A DNA stretch of 64,000 nucleotides from Boswellia sacra (Eukaryota > Streptophyta > Magnoliopsida > Sapindales > Burseraceae). Both the position numbers and the translations under genes were made by a program. The notes under the pieces were generated by a model. The model did no database searches. It saw only the letters and a program-made list of their open reading frames with translations, and was not told the origin of the DNA. Below are positions 10,884 to 20,567 of the stretch, in pieces. Numbering within the stretch: position 1 is the first letter of the stretch; every line of letters begins with the position of its first letter. The stretch is from contig SNVD02014099.1 in the NCBI GenBank assembly GCA_013180625.2, forward strand, positions 830,796-894,795, in the 5' to 3' direction.

Positions 10884-11268
10884 TGTTAATGCACGAATTC
10901 CAGACGGCCGGGAAGCGGGTCAGAGCTCGAATTGTACGTCGGGTCCAATCCTGTGAACAAAGAAAAATAATAGTCAGGGGTACCGGCGGTGGTGCCGGCG
11001 AGAACCCTCCGACGCTGAAGTCAGTTTCCGGCACTCCAGAATTTTCTGGGAGAATTTCCTAGAGAGAGAAGCTCTCAAAAGCAGAGGAAATTTAGAGAGA
11101 GAATGAGTTTAGAAAAGTGTGCATACCTTGAGTAATAATTCGGAGGGTTTATATAGGAGTCAAGATGGGTCATTGTGGGACCCAGATAATAGGCCCAAAT
11201 AATGGGTTTCAGTAATGGGCTTACTGTATTAGAAATAATTAAGGCCCAATTTTGTTATGGCCATAACA
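10884..11268 (-). repeat. 5' LTR of gypsy element A
   Basis: 385 bp. Its minus-strand start is the palindrome TGTTATGGCCATAACA (11253-11268). TATA box CCTATATAAA on the minus strand at 11148-11157. It differs from the 3' LTR at about 14 sites by eye, most of them C/T or G/A changes. Followed on the plus strand by AAACC at 11269-11273, the right target duplication. Confidence 0.93.
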
Positions 11269-11406
11269 AAACCCAACTTTGGTTCATATATGAAGTTGCT
11301 AATTATTACTTGCACTTCAATTTATAGTGTCTCAACAGCCAGGAAAATTAATATTTAATGTAGTGTTTACAAGCACTAGTGTCAAGTTTTGTTACAATTT
11401 GAAATA

Positions 11407-12901
11407 TGGATAATGTCACAGACCACGCCTATATTTTGGTGTAATTACCATAAAGTCATCGTTTGCAAATTTCGTCATTACCTACTCCTAATTTTTCAAA
11501 AAATATCATGGATCACCCTTCTATTAGTTTGGCTATCAAATAATCATAAATAAATCAAAATATAAGAGTTAAAATGGTCATTTTATTATACTTTTTTTAT
11601 AATAACATGAATATATATATACACATTTTTAGCCAATATATAATTAATAAATTTTAATCAAATAAAAAACAAAACTCTAATTTTTTTTTTTTAATTCTTC
11701 ATCGTCTCCACTTCATTCCTTCCGCTTCCCCTTCGCTTCATTCATTGCTTTCCAAACTTCGATCTCGTTCTCACTCTCTCGTGGGCAGCCTTCTTTTCGG
11801 GCAACAAACGTCCACGCTGATAAGTTATTTCTCTCTCTCTCTCTCTCGCTCTCGCTCTTTATTTGTTAAGATCCAAACACAACCAAAACACAATTCTCAG
11901 CCTCTGATTGATTTTCTCTCATTGTTCTAATCTGTACGATCACTCTAAAGCCATCTTGCGGTTTATCCCATTGGAATTCATCAATGCAAGCTTTGAAGAA
12001 GAAATGCTTTGTTGTCTCGCTTTCTAAGCGAAGGAAAAGTAGTTTTGGTGAGCATTTCAGTAAGGAAAGTAGAAGCATCATTAGAAGGGTTCAATTTTTA
12101 TGAATTAGCATGTACACATTTTTTATATAAAACTTGTAATTTAAAATATTCTTAAATAAAATAGTTTTACAAATGAATGGAAGACAATTTGCGGATGGTT
12201 TTTTGGGCTCTTCAAATTTTTTTCATGTTGTCTAGTTTTTGTTTTAGTGCACTGTCGGGTTTGTTTGGATGACTTTATGGGGTTTTCAAAATTTTCTGTG
12301 TTTGTTCCAATAAATTTTCAAAAAATTTTGGGTTTGTTTGAGTGGGTTATTTTAATCCATTTGAGAGCTTGAAACTAAAAGAAAAACTTCCGAAAGAAGT
12401 GTTGAGATAGGAAATCTTTTTTTTATATTATTTTGAGAAATTTCTTTTAATTATAGTACTTTAACCAACAACAATGCACCCAGACTGCAAAAATAAGCAT
12501 AGAAGTGAGATAGATAGTGGCTACTGTTGTGGTTGCCGAAAACAGTGGTGGAGAAATGGATAGTTTCACTTGCTTTTTTTTTAATTCATTAAAAATTAGT
12601 ATTATAATAAATAATAAATTCTGTGTGTAGTAAAGTCAAGTACAAGGTTGATGTGGTATTCAGAGGCTATTTTGGTAACTTAAGCCAATTCCAATTAAGT
12701 TTTCAAAATTTTATTCGAAGGCTATTTTGGTAATTGTAATCAAAATGAATTGGAAAAATGATGTCATTTAATGGTCAAACTAACAGAAATGTGATCTGTG
12801 ATATTTTTTGAAAAGTTAGGGGTAGGCGGTGACGAAATTTGTGAACAATGACTCTACAGGAATAACATCAAAATATAGGTGTGGTATGTAATATTATCCC
12901 A
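11407..12901. mobile_element. candidate Mutator-like (MULE/Pack-MULE) element with long inverted ends
   Basis: 11407-11547 and 12759-12901 are inverted copies of each other over about 141 bp. Shared parts include the TATATTTTG(G/A)TGT block, CAAATTTCGTCA and TTTTCAAAAAATATCA. The outer ends are TGGATAAT and ATTATCCCA. Flanks are TTTGAAATA (left) and TTTGAAAAA (right), an 8 of 9 match, the size expected of Mutator-type insertion. Inside there is no transposase; it holds a CT-repeat leader-like stretch and a short frame. It is non-autonomous and might carry a captured gene start. The superfamily call rests on long TIRs plus 9-bp flanks only. Confidence 0.7.
11690..12105 (+). other. gene-leader-like segment inside the MULE candidate
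   Basis: More C-rich than its surroundings, with a CTCTCTCTCT run near 11831-11853 of the kind common in plant 5' leaders. A short open frame reads MQALKKKCFVVSLSKRRKSS (12033 region of the plus strand). I cannot identify a parent gene. It may be captured host DNA. Confidence 0.25.
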
Positions 12902-13187
12902 TTTGAAAAAATTACTTAACTAACATGCATGATTCATCATCTTTGTTCACATCTCTCAAGCTTCACATGCATATTAATTGACTTGTTTTTATATATAATT
13001 GATTCATTAATTTACGATCATCTCCCTGAATTAATTAATTTGAGAAAAGCACAACGACATCCAAAGATTAGCTAAGTGATGAATTGTTAATTATAATTGG
13101 GTGACTTTAACTTAAGCCTTAGAGTTAGATTACCTGAATAGTTTGGATATATAAATAATCTCAATAGCTTCTCTTAAGATGTAGAAC

Positions 13188-13560
13188 TGTTATGGCCATA
13201 ACATAATTGGGTCTCAATTAAATCTAAGCCCACTATTAAAGCCCATTATTTGGTCTGTTATCTGGGTCCCGCAATGACTCCTCCTAATGTCTATATAAAC
13301 TCCATGGATTTTTGCTCAAGGTATGCACACTTTTCTAAACTCTTTCGCTCTCTAAATTTCCTTTGCTTTTGAGAGCTTCTCTCTCTAGGAAATTCTCCTA
13401 GAAAATTCCGGAGTGCCGGAAACTGACTTGAGCGTCGGAGGGTTTTCACCGGCACCACCGCCGGCACCCCTGACTATTTTTCTTTGTTCTCAGGATTGGA
13501 CCCGACGTACACTTCGAGCTTCAACCCGCTTTCCGGCCATCTGGAAATCGTCCATCAACA
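13188..13560 (+). repeat. 5' LTR of gypsy element B
   Basis: Begins TGTTATGGCCATAACA and ends CATCAACA, 373 bp. It is clearly homologous to the element A LTRs, notably in CTCTCTAGGAAATTCTCC and CTTTGTTCTCAGGATTGGAC. TATA box CTATATAAAC at 13291-13300. The 5 bp before it are AGAAC; a matching right flank was not found. Confidence 0.92.
13291..13300 (+). promoter_or_regulatory. TATA box in the element B LTR
   Basis: CTATATAAAC in the middle of the LTR, aligned with the TATA of both element A LTRs. It marks the U3/R boundary, with transcription expected to start about 30 bp downstream. Confidence 0.7.
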
Positions 13561-13580
13561 GTTGGCGCTATCTGTGGGAA
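13561..13580 (+). promoter_or_regulatory. primer-binding region of element B
   Basis: GTTGGCGCTATCTGTGGGAA directly after the LTR, two mismatches from the element A site. It is the site of minus-strand cDNA priming; the tRNA was not identified. Confidence 0.7.
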
Positions 13581-13635
13581 CGACAATCTAAGCCTCTTTA
13601 GTTGTTACTCCCATCCAAACATAATCAAACACATC

Positions 13636-15454
13636 ATGAGTCACGCATCCCAACACTCAACCTCCCTAGAGGTTGACGAAGAAATCGAGATAGAAGAACC
13701 TCCCCGACGTCGAAGGGTAGTTGATACAGGGAGAGCTTTAGTAATATCCTCTGGGATGGGCCCTAACCCCAAACAACCCCAACTTCCACTTAGGAGACTG
13801 AGGAAAGGCAAGACGAGTCGATTGACAACCATGGAGCATACCATGCGGAATTTTGGTGAACAAATGAACCATATGGTGACTATGTTCAACCAAGCTTTTG
13901 AACATAGTACTCAACAGGCTGCAAATACTACTGGAAATAACCCAAGGAATGCTGTGGTAGTACCTAATGTCCCGACGGATGTTGGTGGGCATACTGATCT
14001 GGTTGCCCAGACCACTGGATTACCTCTTCATCAGGTCATTCAACCAAATCTTTCCTATCCTATTGTTCAAGGAGGGGATGGGTCGCCCAAAGATTCCCTA
14101 TCCTCCACACGTCATATCTGAACAACAATTGGCAGTAGTAGACTTTCGTCACTCTTTAAACAAAAAGCGCCATACAAGTGTTGAGCAAGGACCAAAAGGA
14201 AGTAATGTTGATCAGCCAGCCTATTTTTATCATGGTCCTTACGCTCCAAGGGGCAACTACCAGTCAAAAAGAAATCGCCCCAGCTCACCACCTAGAAGTA
14301 AGAATCATCGCCCAGATGTTGTTCCAATGGATGTCTTAGAAGAGGAAACATCAGATAATCATTATGTGGAATTCAAATGAGAAATGGATGAAAAAATTCA
14401 TAAACTGGAGAAGTTGATTAAGCGTTCAGGAGGAGAAGAGGATGGTCGTCCACAATGGGAGTCACCCTCTGCTGAAGATATCCTTAGGGAAAGATACCCG
14501 TATGGATTTCGGATGCCACAACTTGAGCTTTACCAATGGACAACTAAGCCCCGAGAGCATTTAGACTCTTTTGTTTCTCATATGGAGATACAAGGGGTCT
14601 CAGGGGGAATAATGTGTAGAACATTCTCTCTTACCATTGGAGGATCAGCTAAGCAATGGTATAGGAGGTTACCAGCCTCATCCATCTCCAGCTTTGATGA
14701 GCTTGCTTGTAGTTTTCTCATACACTTTAGCAATATGAAAATAAGAAGTCGACCAGCACAAAGCCTTCTTTCAATCAAGCAGGGTCGTAATGAATCACTC
14801 CGTGCATTTGTGGACAGGTACCAGCGGGAGGTTGCTCGAGTGGATCAATTTAATAATAGTTATGCTATGCAAGGTTTGGTCCAAGGAATCAAAGGGGAGC
14901 TCCCTCTAGCATGGGAATTCTCTGTTAACCTCCCACGCACGTACCAAGAAGCATTGGCAAGGATCTCTAGCCATGCCGATACAGAGGAAATTTATCAAGC
15001 AAATTACCCTGGGCAGACTCCGGTGATACCTAATTCCTCACGTACAGATAAACGACCATATGACAATCACAGAAGAGAACATCATGATAAAAATCGGAGG
15101 TCAACCTCGGATCGACGCTCCACGCGGGATACATTCAGAAATGATCGTCTCTTGTTGCAAGGGCCATCCACCCAACCCTGCCAAGAGCATCACGATCGAC
15201 CCCAGGAGGAGCACCGTACTTTCACATTACTTAACATGCCACAGCAAGATATCTTGAAAGAAATCAAAGACAATGGACTACTGAAAGAACCTGCCCCCTT
15301 ACGGTCGAATCCAAGAGCAAGAGATAAGAGAAAATTTTGTCATTTCCACCGGGCTCATGGTCATAACACTGCAGATTGCTTTGAATTGAGGAAACAAATC
15401 GAGGGTCTTATCAAGAATGGCCAGCTACAAGAATACATTTATCCCCCCCCCTGA
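13636..15454 (+). pseudogene. gag of element B
   Basis: Starts MSHASQHSTS. The capsid domain runs about 14500-15000 (QLELYQWTTKPREHLDSF, IGGSAKQWYRRLP, SLLSIKQGRNESLRAF). A basic linker follows, then a zinc-knuckle-like CHFHRAHGHNTADCFELRKQ near 15338-15397. Lesions: an extra G near 14082 relative to A, shifting frame; TGA at 14378-14380; and an extra C in the run near 15443-15451. It is otherwise close to element A gag and spans the site where A carries the copia LTR, so it shows the empty target. Confidence 0.9.
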
Positions 15455-16322
15455 ACCATCTAGCAAGAATGAAAAAGGGAAAGAACCATTAGAAGAAGTA
15501 GCCACGATTTTTGGGGGAGTAGTGGCTGGTCCGACTGCCCAAGCCCGAAGGCACCTAGCTAGGCAAGCAAGATATGACCTCCCTCGCTATGAAGTCAACT
15601 TGACAGCCTCTTCCACCAATGTTAGGGATCATGACGTTATCTCTTTTTCATCTTAAGATGCGCAGGGTATCCATCATCCTCATTGTGATGCCTTGGTCCT
15701 CACAGTGATTGTGGCCAATAAAAGGTTAAGAAGAGTATTGGTTGACAACGGGAGCTCAGCTGACATAATGTCATTGGATGCATTTGATCGATTAGGTCTT
15801 AACCGTAGAGATATGAGAGGCATCCAAACTTCTTTGATGAGATTCGCTGGAGGAAAGGTTATTCCCGAATGAGTAATTTTGTTACCGATGACCCTGGGAG
15901 AAGGCTCCCTACAGACAACCAAGATGGTGAATTTTCTCGTGGTAGATCATCTAGGTGTTTATAACGCCATTCTTGGACGGCCATCACTTTACGACTTCAA
16001 AGCAGTAATTGGTGTCTATCATCATGTCTTGAAATTTCCAACACCTGCAGGGATAGGAGAAGTTAGAGGTGAACAATGAACCTCTCGAGAATGCTACAAC
16101 ATGGCTTTCAAAGAGAAGGCACATAAACTATTGATGATTCGAGGAGAACCTTCTGAGGGGATGAAAAGTTTGGATCCACGAGACCCTATAAAAAGGGAGG
16201 CTGTAGTTCCAGTGGAAGGAATGGACGACATCCCTATCTATTTGAATAATTTAGAAAAGACAGTGAAGGTGGGTAAGAGTCTTCCTCTACCAATCAAACA
16301 CAAATTGATTGGTTTTCTCTGA
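15417..16322 (+). pseudogene. protease region of element B
   Basis: Retropepsin motif VDNGSSADIM near 15741-15770, and YNAILGRPSLYDFKAVIGVY further on. Stops interrupt it at 15654 (TAA, where A has CAA), 15870 (TGA), 16077 (TGA) and 16321 (TGA). The end segment, about PIYLNNLEKTVKVGKSLPLP, is the linker leading to RT. Not functional. Confidence 0.85.
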
Positions 16323-17213
16323 GAATACAGTGACATTTTTGCATGGTCTCATAAAGACATGCCGGGCATAGACCCAAATGTAGCTGTCTACCGCCTTAAT
16401 ATCAACCCTCAAGCTCAACCCATTCGACAAAAGAGGAGATACCAAGCCCCGGAGCGTTCAGAGGAAATTTCCTTAGAAGTAGAAAAGCTCTTGGCAAGTG
16501 GAATCATTCGAGAGGTAAACTACCCTGAATGGCTCTCCAATGTTGTATTGGTGAAAAAAGCCAATGGAAAATGGCGTGTCTGCATCAACTTCAAAGATTT
16601 GAACAAGCATTGCCCAAAAGATAGTTTTCCATTGCCCATGATAGATCAACTAGTTGATGCCACAGCTGGCCACCAATTGTTGAGCTTCATGGATGCTTAT
16701 TCTGGTTATAACCAGATTCCAATGTACTTGAAGGATGAAGAAAAAACAGCTTTCATCACTGATAGAGGGTTGTACTGTTATCGAATGATGCCTTTTGGAC
16801 TGAAAAATACTGGAGCAACCTATCAACGGTTAGTAAACTCCATGTTTGCTCCTCTCCTAGGAAAGACCATGGAAGTTTATATGGATGATATGCTCACCAA
16901 GAGTATGGATGCCAGATCCCATGTAGACGATCTCCGAACAACTTTTGACATCCTCCGAAAACACAATATGAAGCTGAATCCCACTAAATGTGCTTTTGGG
17001 GTATCCTCTAGAAAGTTCTTAGGATTCATTGTCACCCAAAAAGGAATAGAGGCCAATCCTGAGAAAATCCAAGCACTCCTGCAGCTTGAGTCTCCCAAAA
17101 TACCAAACGATATACAAGTTCTCACTGGACGAGTTGCCGCTTTAAATCGCTTTGTTTCTAGGGCGACCGACAAATGTCACCCTTTCTTTAAAGCTTTAAG
17201 GAAGTGCAAGTAG
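16323..17213 (+). pseudogene. reverse transcriptase domain of element B
   Basis: Ty3/gypsy RT, which would copy the element RNA into cDNA. Motifs in order: KKANGKWRVCINFKDLNKHC, PLPMIDQLVD, LSFMDAYSGYNQIPM, FGLKNTGATYQRLVN, VYMDDMLTKS (catalytic Asp pair at about 16881-16886) and KFLGFIVTQKGIEANPEK. The frame is open from 16359 to the TAG at 17211; upstream it is cut off by the TGA at 16321. It is the best preserved part of the element. Confidence 0.93.
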
Positions 17214-17700
17214 TTTGAATGGACAAATGAGTGTGAGAATGCTTTCTTACAGCTTAAGAGGTACTTAGGTTCTCCTCCTCTCCTCTCCAAACCGATTATG
17301 GGGGAACCACTTTTTCTCTATCTAGCAGTCTCCGTATATGCAGTTAGTGCAGCTCTTATCCGTGAGGATCAGGGAATCCAAAGCCCAGTCTATTACATGA
17401 GTAAGGCCTTGACAGATGTCGAAGGTCGGTACCCTCCTATGGAGAAGCTGGCTCTCGCCTTAGTTGTTGCTGCACAAAAGCTTCACCCATATTTTCAAGC
17501 ACACACTGTTATGGTACCAACTGATTACCCTTTATGACAGGTCCTCTATCGTCCAGAGCTTTCGGGAAGACTCATCAAGTGGTCTATTGAGTTAGGAGAG
17601 TTTGACATACATTATATTGCAAGACCATCTATCAAAGGACAAGCAATCGCTGACTTCATTGCAGAATTTTCAGGTAGTGGAGTTAAGGAGGAAGAAGAAA
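17214..17700 (+). pseudogene. first RNase H domain (connection type) of element B
   Basis: Follows RT directly. ALIREDQGIQSPVYYMSKAL, then EGRYPPMEKLALALVVAAQK is the usual gypsy RNase H pattern. The first catalytic Asp is missing: LYLAVS stands where active enzymes have a Asp before the small residues. This fits the degenerate first RNase H known in Tat-lineage elements. TGA at 17535 interrupts the frame; sequence after it (RPELSGRLIKWSIELGEFDI) continues the domain. Confidence 0.8.
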
Positions 17701-18076
17701 CCCGTGCAGGGTCAAATGATCGACCAATGTCTATGGGAATAGATCCACAAAAAGCGTGGGTCTTATTCGTAGATGGGTCATCTAATAAGATTGGTAGTGG
17801 AGCTGGCTTGATTTTGTCAACCCCAGATGGAGTAGAAATTTTTTTTTTGAAAAAGTTACTTAGTAATATAAATCCAAAAAAGTTATAATGTACAAAAATC
17901 CGAGGGGCATACCCCAAGAATTATAAAAGGACGTAAAGTCCAAACATACAATCCAACAAAAAGATAGAAAATGAAGGCCACAAGCGGCCTAAACCAAGTA
18001 AAAAAGCCACAAACAACCTTAACAACATAAAAGAGAAATGATCACAAACGGTCTAAAACATAAAAATACAAGAGCT

Positions 18077-19213
18077 TTAACCCTTCTTGTTTTTCTTCTT
18101 CTTACCCTTCTTTACCGGGGTAGCTGGGGTGTCCGAATGGGTATGGTCAATCCTATCAGGTTGATCATCCTTATTGAGCCCAATCAAAGGCTCAAAACGA
18201 GTGGAAGAAGACTCAGTAGGTATCCACCCTGAGGAAATAGATGCCTCACGATTTGTAGAACATTTGATAGTGCCCAAAAGTCTACCCTCGTCGGTCGCAA
18301 AAGGAGATGAAGAATCAGAATCTGAAACTGACTCTGCACTCGGAAGTGTAGTAGCCTTCGGAGGCTCAACTTGCACTGCAGAAACTTCTGGGATAGCAAC
18401 TATTTTGGTGCAATCAGTGACCTTGGTCACATCCTTTTCTTTTCTCAAAGGGGTACTATCAGAGGTGCTAGCCTCATTCTTATCTGGACTTGAAGTCTTT
18501 ACCGGTTCTGGACAACGATGACCAAACTGGCAACATTTGGAGCAATGTTTTGGAGTCCACTCATATTCAACTTGAATTTTGATGGGCTCTGGAGAGAGTT
18601 TGCACCTGAACTCAAAGTTCTTAACTCGAGGGCGTCTTGCATCAATAAAAACACAAACCCTCGCATACTCTAATCTAGATAGATCAGAAGTCGCCTTATC
18701 ACAAGATTGAGGTTCTCCAACCATGCTGGAGATAATGCTAAGGTCTTTGGCTGTCCACAAAGGAAACGGCAGGCCATACAAACGGATCCAAACTGGTAGT
18801 GTCCAGAATGCTGTAAGATTGAAATCCAGATGCGGATGCCATTGCTGCAGGTAAATGAATTTACCTCCAAACATCCAAGGACCTCGAGCAATGATTGCAT
18901 GTACCTCATCCTCAGTTCTAAAACGGAAGATGAGAAATCCCTTATCCGTGGAACGGACGTCCTCAATACCACTAGATTTCCATGTACGCATCGCCATCGA
19001 ACGTGCAGTATGGAAGGGCATCACATATCCCGGAAAGAAGCCAACAAGACATCTACGCCATTTGGCTAAATTCTTGTCGACAATCTCATCTGAAATCTCA
19101 AGGATTGTACCCGGTTTCTTAGGAGTAACCGGACTCAATTTGCATCGGGTACTCGAATCACTAATCTTGATTTTATTAGCCCAAGAGCCAGTAGTTGTCT
19201 TGGATGGATCCAT
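18077..19213 (-). CDS. LINE ORF1: DUF4283 and CCHC zinc-knuckle RNA-binding protein
   Basis: 378 codons from the first ATG, no internal stop. Residues about 50-200 match plant LINE ORF1 DUF4283: LAKWRRCLVGFFPGYVMPFH, GFLIFRFRTEDEVHAIIARG, PWMFGGKFIYLQQWHP, PVWIRLYGLPFPLW. A CCHC-type knuckle follows (YEWTPKHCSKCCQFGHRCP). The C-terminus is acidic and Ser-rich and ends in a lysine run (KKGKKKKNKKG). In LINEs this protein binds element RNA in the ribonucleoprotein. The intact frame inside a dead retrotransposon suggests that the LINE inserted later than the gypsy decay. Confidence 0.88.
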   Translation of the reverse strand: MDPSKTTTGSWANKIKISDSSTRCKLSPVTPKKPGTILEISDEIVDKNLAKWRRCLVGFFPGYVMPFHTARSMAMRTWKSSGIEDVRSTDKGFLIFRFRTEDEVHAIIARGPWMFGGKFIYLQQWHPHLDFNLTAFWTLPVWIRLYGLPFPLWTAKDLSIISSMVGEPQSCDKATSDLSRLEYARVCVFIDARRPRVKNFEFRCKLSPEPIKIQVEYEWTPKHCSKCCQFGHRCPEPVKTSSPDKNEASTSDSTPLRKEKDVTKVTDCTKIVAIPEVSAVQVEPPKATTLPSAESVSDSDSSSPFATDEGRLLGTIKCSTNREASISSGWIPTESSSTRFEPLIGLNKDDQPDRIDHTHSDTPATPVKKGKKKKNKKG

Positions 19214-19519
19214 CAAGTGAATTACAAATCAAATACAATGCAAACTCATAAAAAAGAGATGGAAAAACGAAAGCAAACCAGGCACCGAAGCGGCTTGGCT
19301 TCCAAAGTCGTCGTCACCTCTTTAAAAACGATAATCCGCAAGGAATCAGGAAATCGACCAAGAGGCAAAGTTGCATGAAATAACCTGAAGAACAATCTGG
19401 GTGGGGCTTATGAATAGTGTCTCCGGTAATGAATAGTAACCACCGCGGTGAACAGTAAAATCCGAATTGAAGAAGCGGCGATTTGAGGGGTTTCTGGTTG
19501 GAATCAGATGACGGCCAAG

Positions 19520-19930
19520 AAAGAAAAGTTGGTCAGTGTTGCCCGATCTACTAGATGGTGGCGAAGGTGAGATACAACTCGCCGTTTTCTGACAAGAGGT
19601 GGCGGTGAATAGTAAATCCGAAACTTTGAGGCCTTGAACGGAGGTGTTGTGGCGCGAATCTGGTGGTGCTGATGAAGGGAAACTTGTAGAACGTCACCTG
19701 ATCTACAAGAATTTGATGGAGGTGAGATGCCACTCGCCGATGACAGCGGCGGGCGGCGGTGAATAGTGAAAAATCCGAAACTTTGTGGCCTAGAACGGAG
19801 GTGTTGCGGCGCGAATCTGGTGGTGCCGATGAAGGAAAACTTGTAGATCGAGTCAAGACTAACACGATGATGGCAAAGGTGGCATCCCACTCGCCAGCCG
19901 TCAACGATGAATAGTGAAATCCGAAACCTA
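19520..19930 (-). repeat. tandem repeats in the LINE 5' leader
   Basis: About 165-bp units, two full and one partial. AATCCGAAACTTTG recurs near 19615 and 19783, with a variant near 19917. GGAGGTGTTG(T/C)GGCGCGAATCTGGTGGTG occurs twice. Such repeated leader monomers often form the promoter of LINEs. No conserved ORF. Confidence 0.75.
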
Positions 19931-20567
19931 TTTTTGCAATTTTAACCTTTTTTCTGCCGGAAACTGAGGGCGACCCAGAAGAAAATTTATCTCAAGATAT
20001 CCCGATCTACAACATATGTAGATTTGAAAGGCTGATTCGCAAATTAGCCGGAGTGAACAGTAACTCCGGCGACCCTAATTGAGAGAAAATTTTTCTCCCC
20101 CTTGCCCCTTCTCTTCACCTGGAGTAGAAGTTGCTGTGGCCTTACGTTTTAATTTTAAAGCCACCAATAATGTCGCAAAGTATGAAGCTCTCCTTGGAGG
20201 ACTTAGGTTGGCAGTTGCCCTTGGAGTAGAAAAGATTGCCATCCATAGCGATTCCCAACTTGTGGTTAACCAAATCCGCGGAGACTGTCAGGCAAAAGGC
20301 TCTACCATGATGGATTTCTTGGATAGAGTTAACTTCTTTCTTCGCAGTTTTAAAGGTTTTGACATCATAAGAGTCCCAAGGTTAGAGAATTCAAAGGCTG
20401 ATAGTTTAGCAAGAATTGCCTCAGGGGTAGACCCCCTTCTACCAACTGCCTCTCATATGGTCATTCTAGAGTCTCCAAGTATATCAAAGTATGAACTTTT
20501 GCCAGAAAAAACAATGACTATAAACGGTAGCCTGTGCTGGATGGACCCTATCATTAAATTCTTATAG

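Larger units (their letters stand above)
1903..11268 (-). mobile_element. Ty3/gypsy Tat-type LTR retrotransposon A, deleted for RT-RNase H-integrase
   Basis: Seen: two LTR copies of 385 bp each (1903-2287 and 10884-11268) and flanking AAACC duplications (1898-1902 and 11269-11273). A primer-binding region follows the 5' LTR and a G-rich polypurine tract precedes the 3' LTR. Gag and protease read on the minus strand, and an extra gene reads on the plus strand between pol and the 3' LTR. RT, RNase H and most of integrase are absent: the frame passes from just after protease to the last about 50 codons of pol. A solo copia LTR interrupts gag. The LTRs differ at roughly 14 positions by eye (about 96% identity), so the insertion is fairly recent. 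The intact duplication shows it inserted as a unit. Confidence 0.93.
17838..20119 (-). mobile_element. ORF1-only LINE (HAL1-like) inserted in element B
   Basis: Flanked by the 10-bp direct repeat TGGAGTAGAA (17828-17837 and 20120-20129). The minus-strand 3' end is a poly(A), seen as a run of T at 17839-17848. From 5' to 3' it has a 900-bp leader, ORF1 and a 240-bp tail. No endonuclease or reverse transcriptase (ORF2) is present. Ordinary LINE truncation removes the 5' end and spares ORF2; here the reverse holds, as in mammalian HAL1 half-LINEs. It must have been mobilised by another LINE's enzymes. Confidence 0.9.
17740..20567 (+). pseudogene. second, archaeal-type RNase H domain of element B, split by the LINE
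   Basis: The left part is WVLFVDGSSNKIGSGAGLIL with the first catalytic Asp. The right part, after the LINE, has NNVAKYEALLGGLRLAVALG (Glu), HSDSQLVVNQIRG (Asp) and ENSKADSLARIAS (last Asp). All four acidic positions are present across the two halves. A second RNase H after a degenerate first one is a hallmark of the Tat lineage. The LINE separates the halves at 17838-20119. TAG at 20565 ends the frame. Confidence 0.87.
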
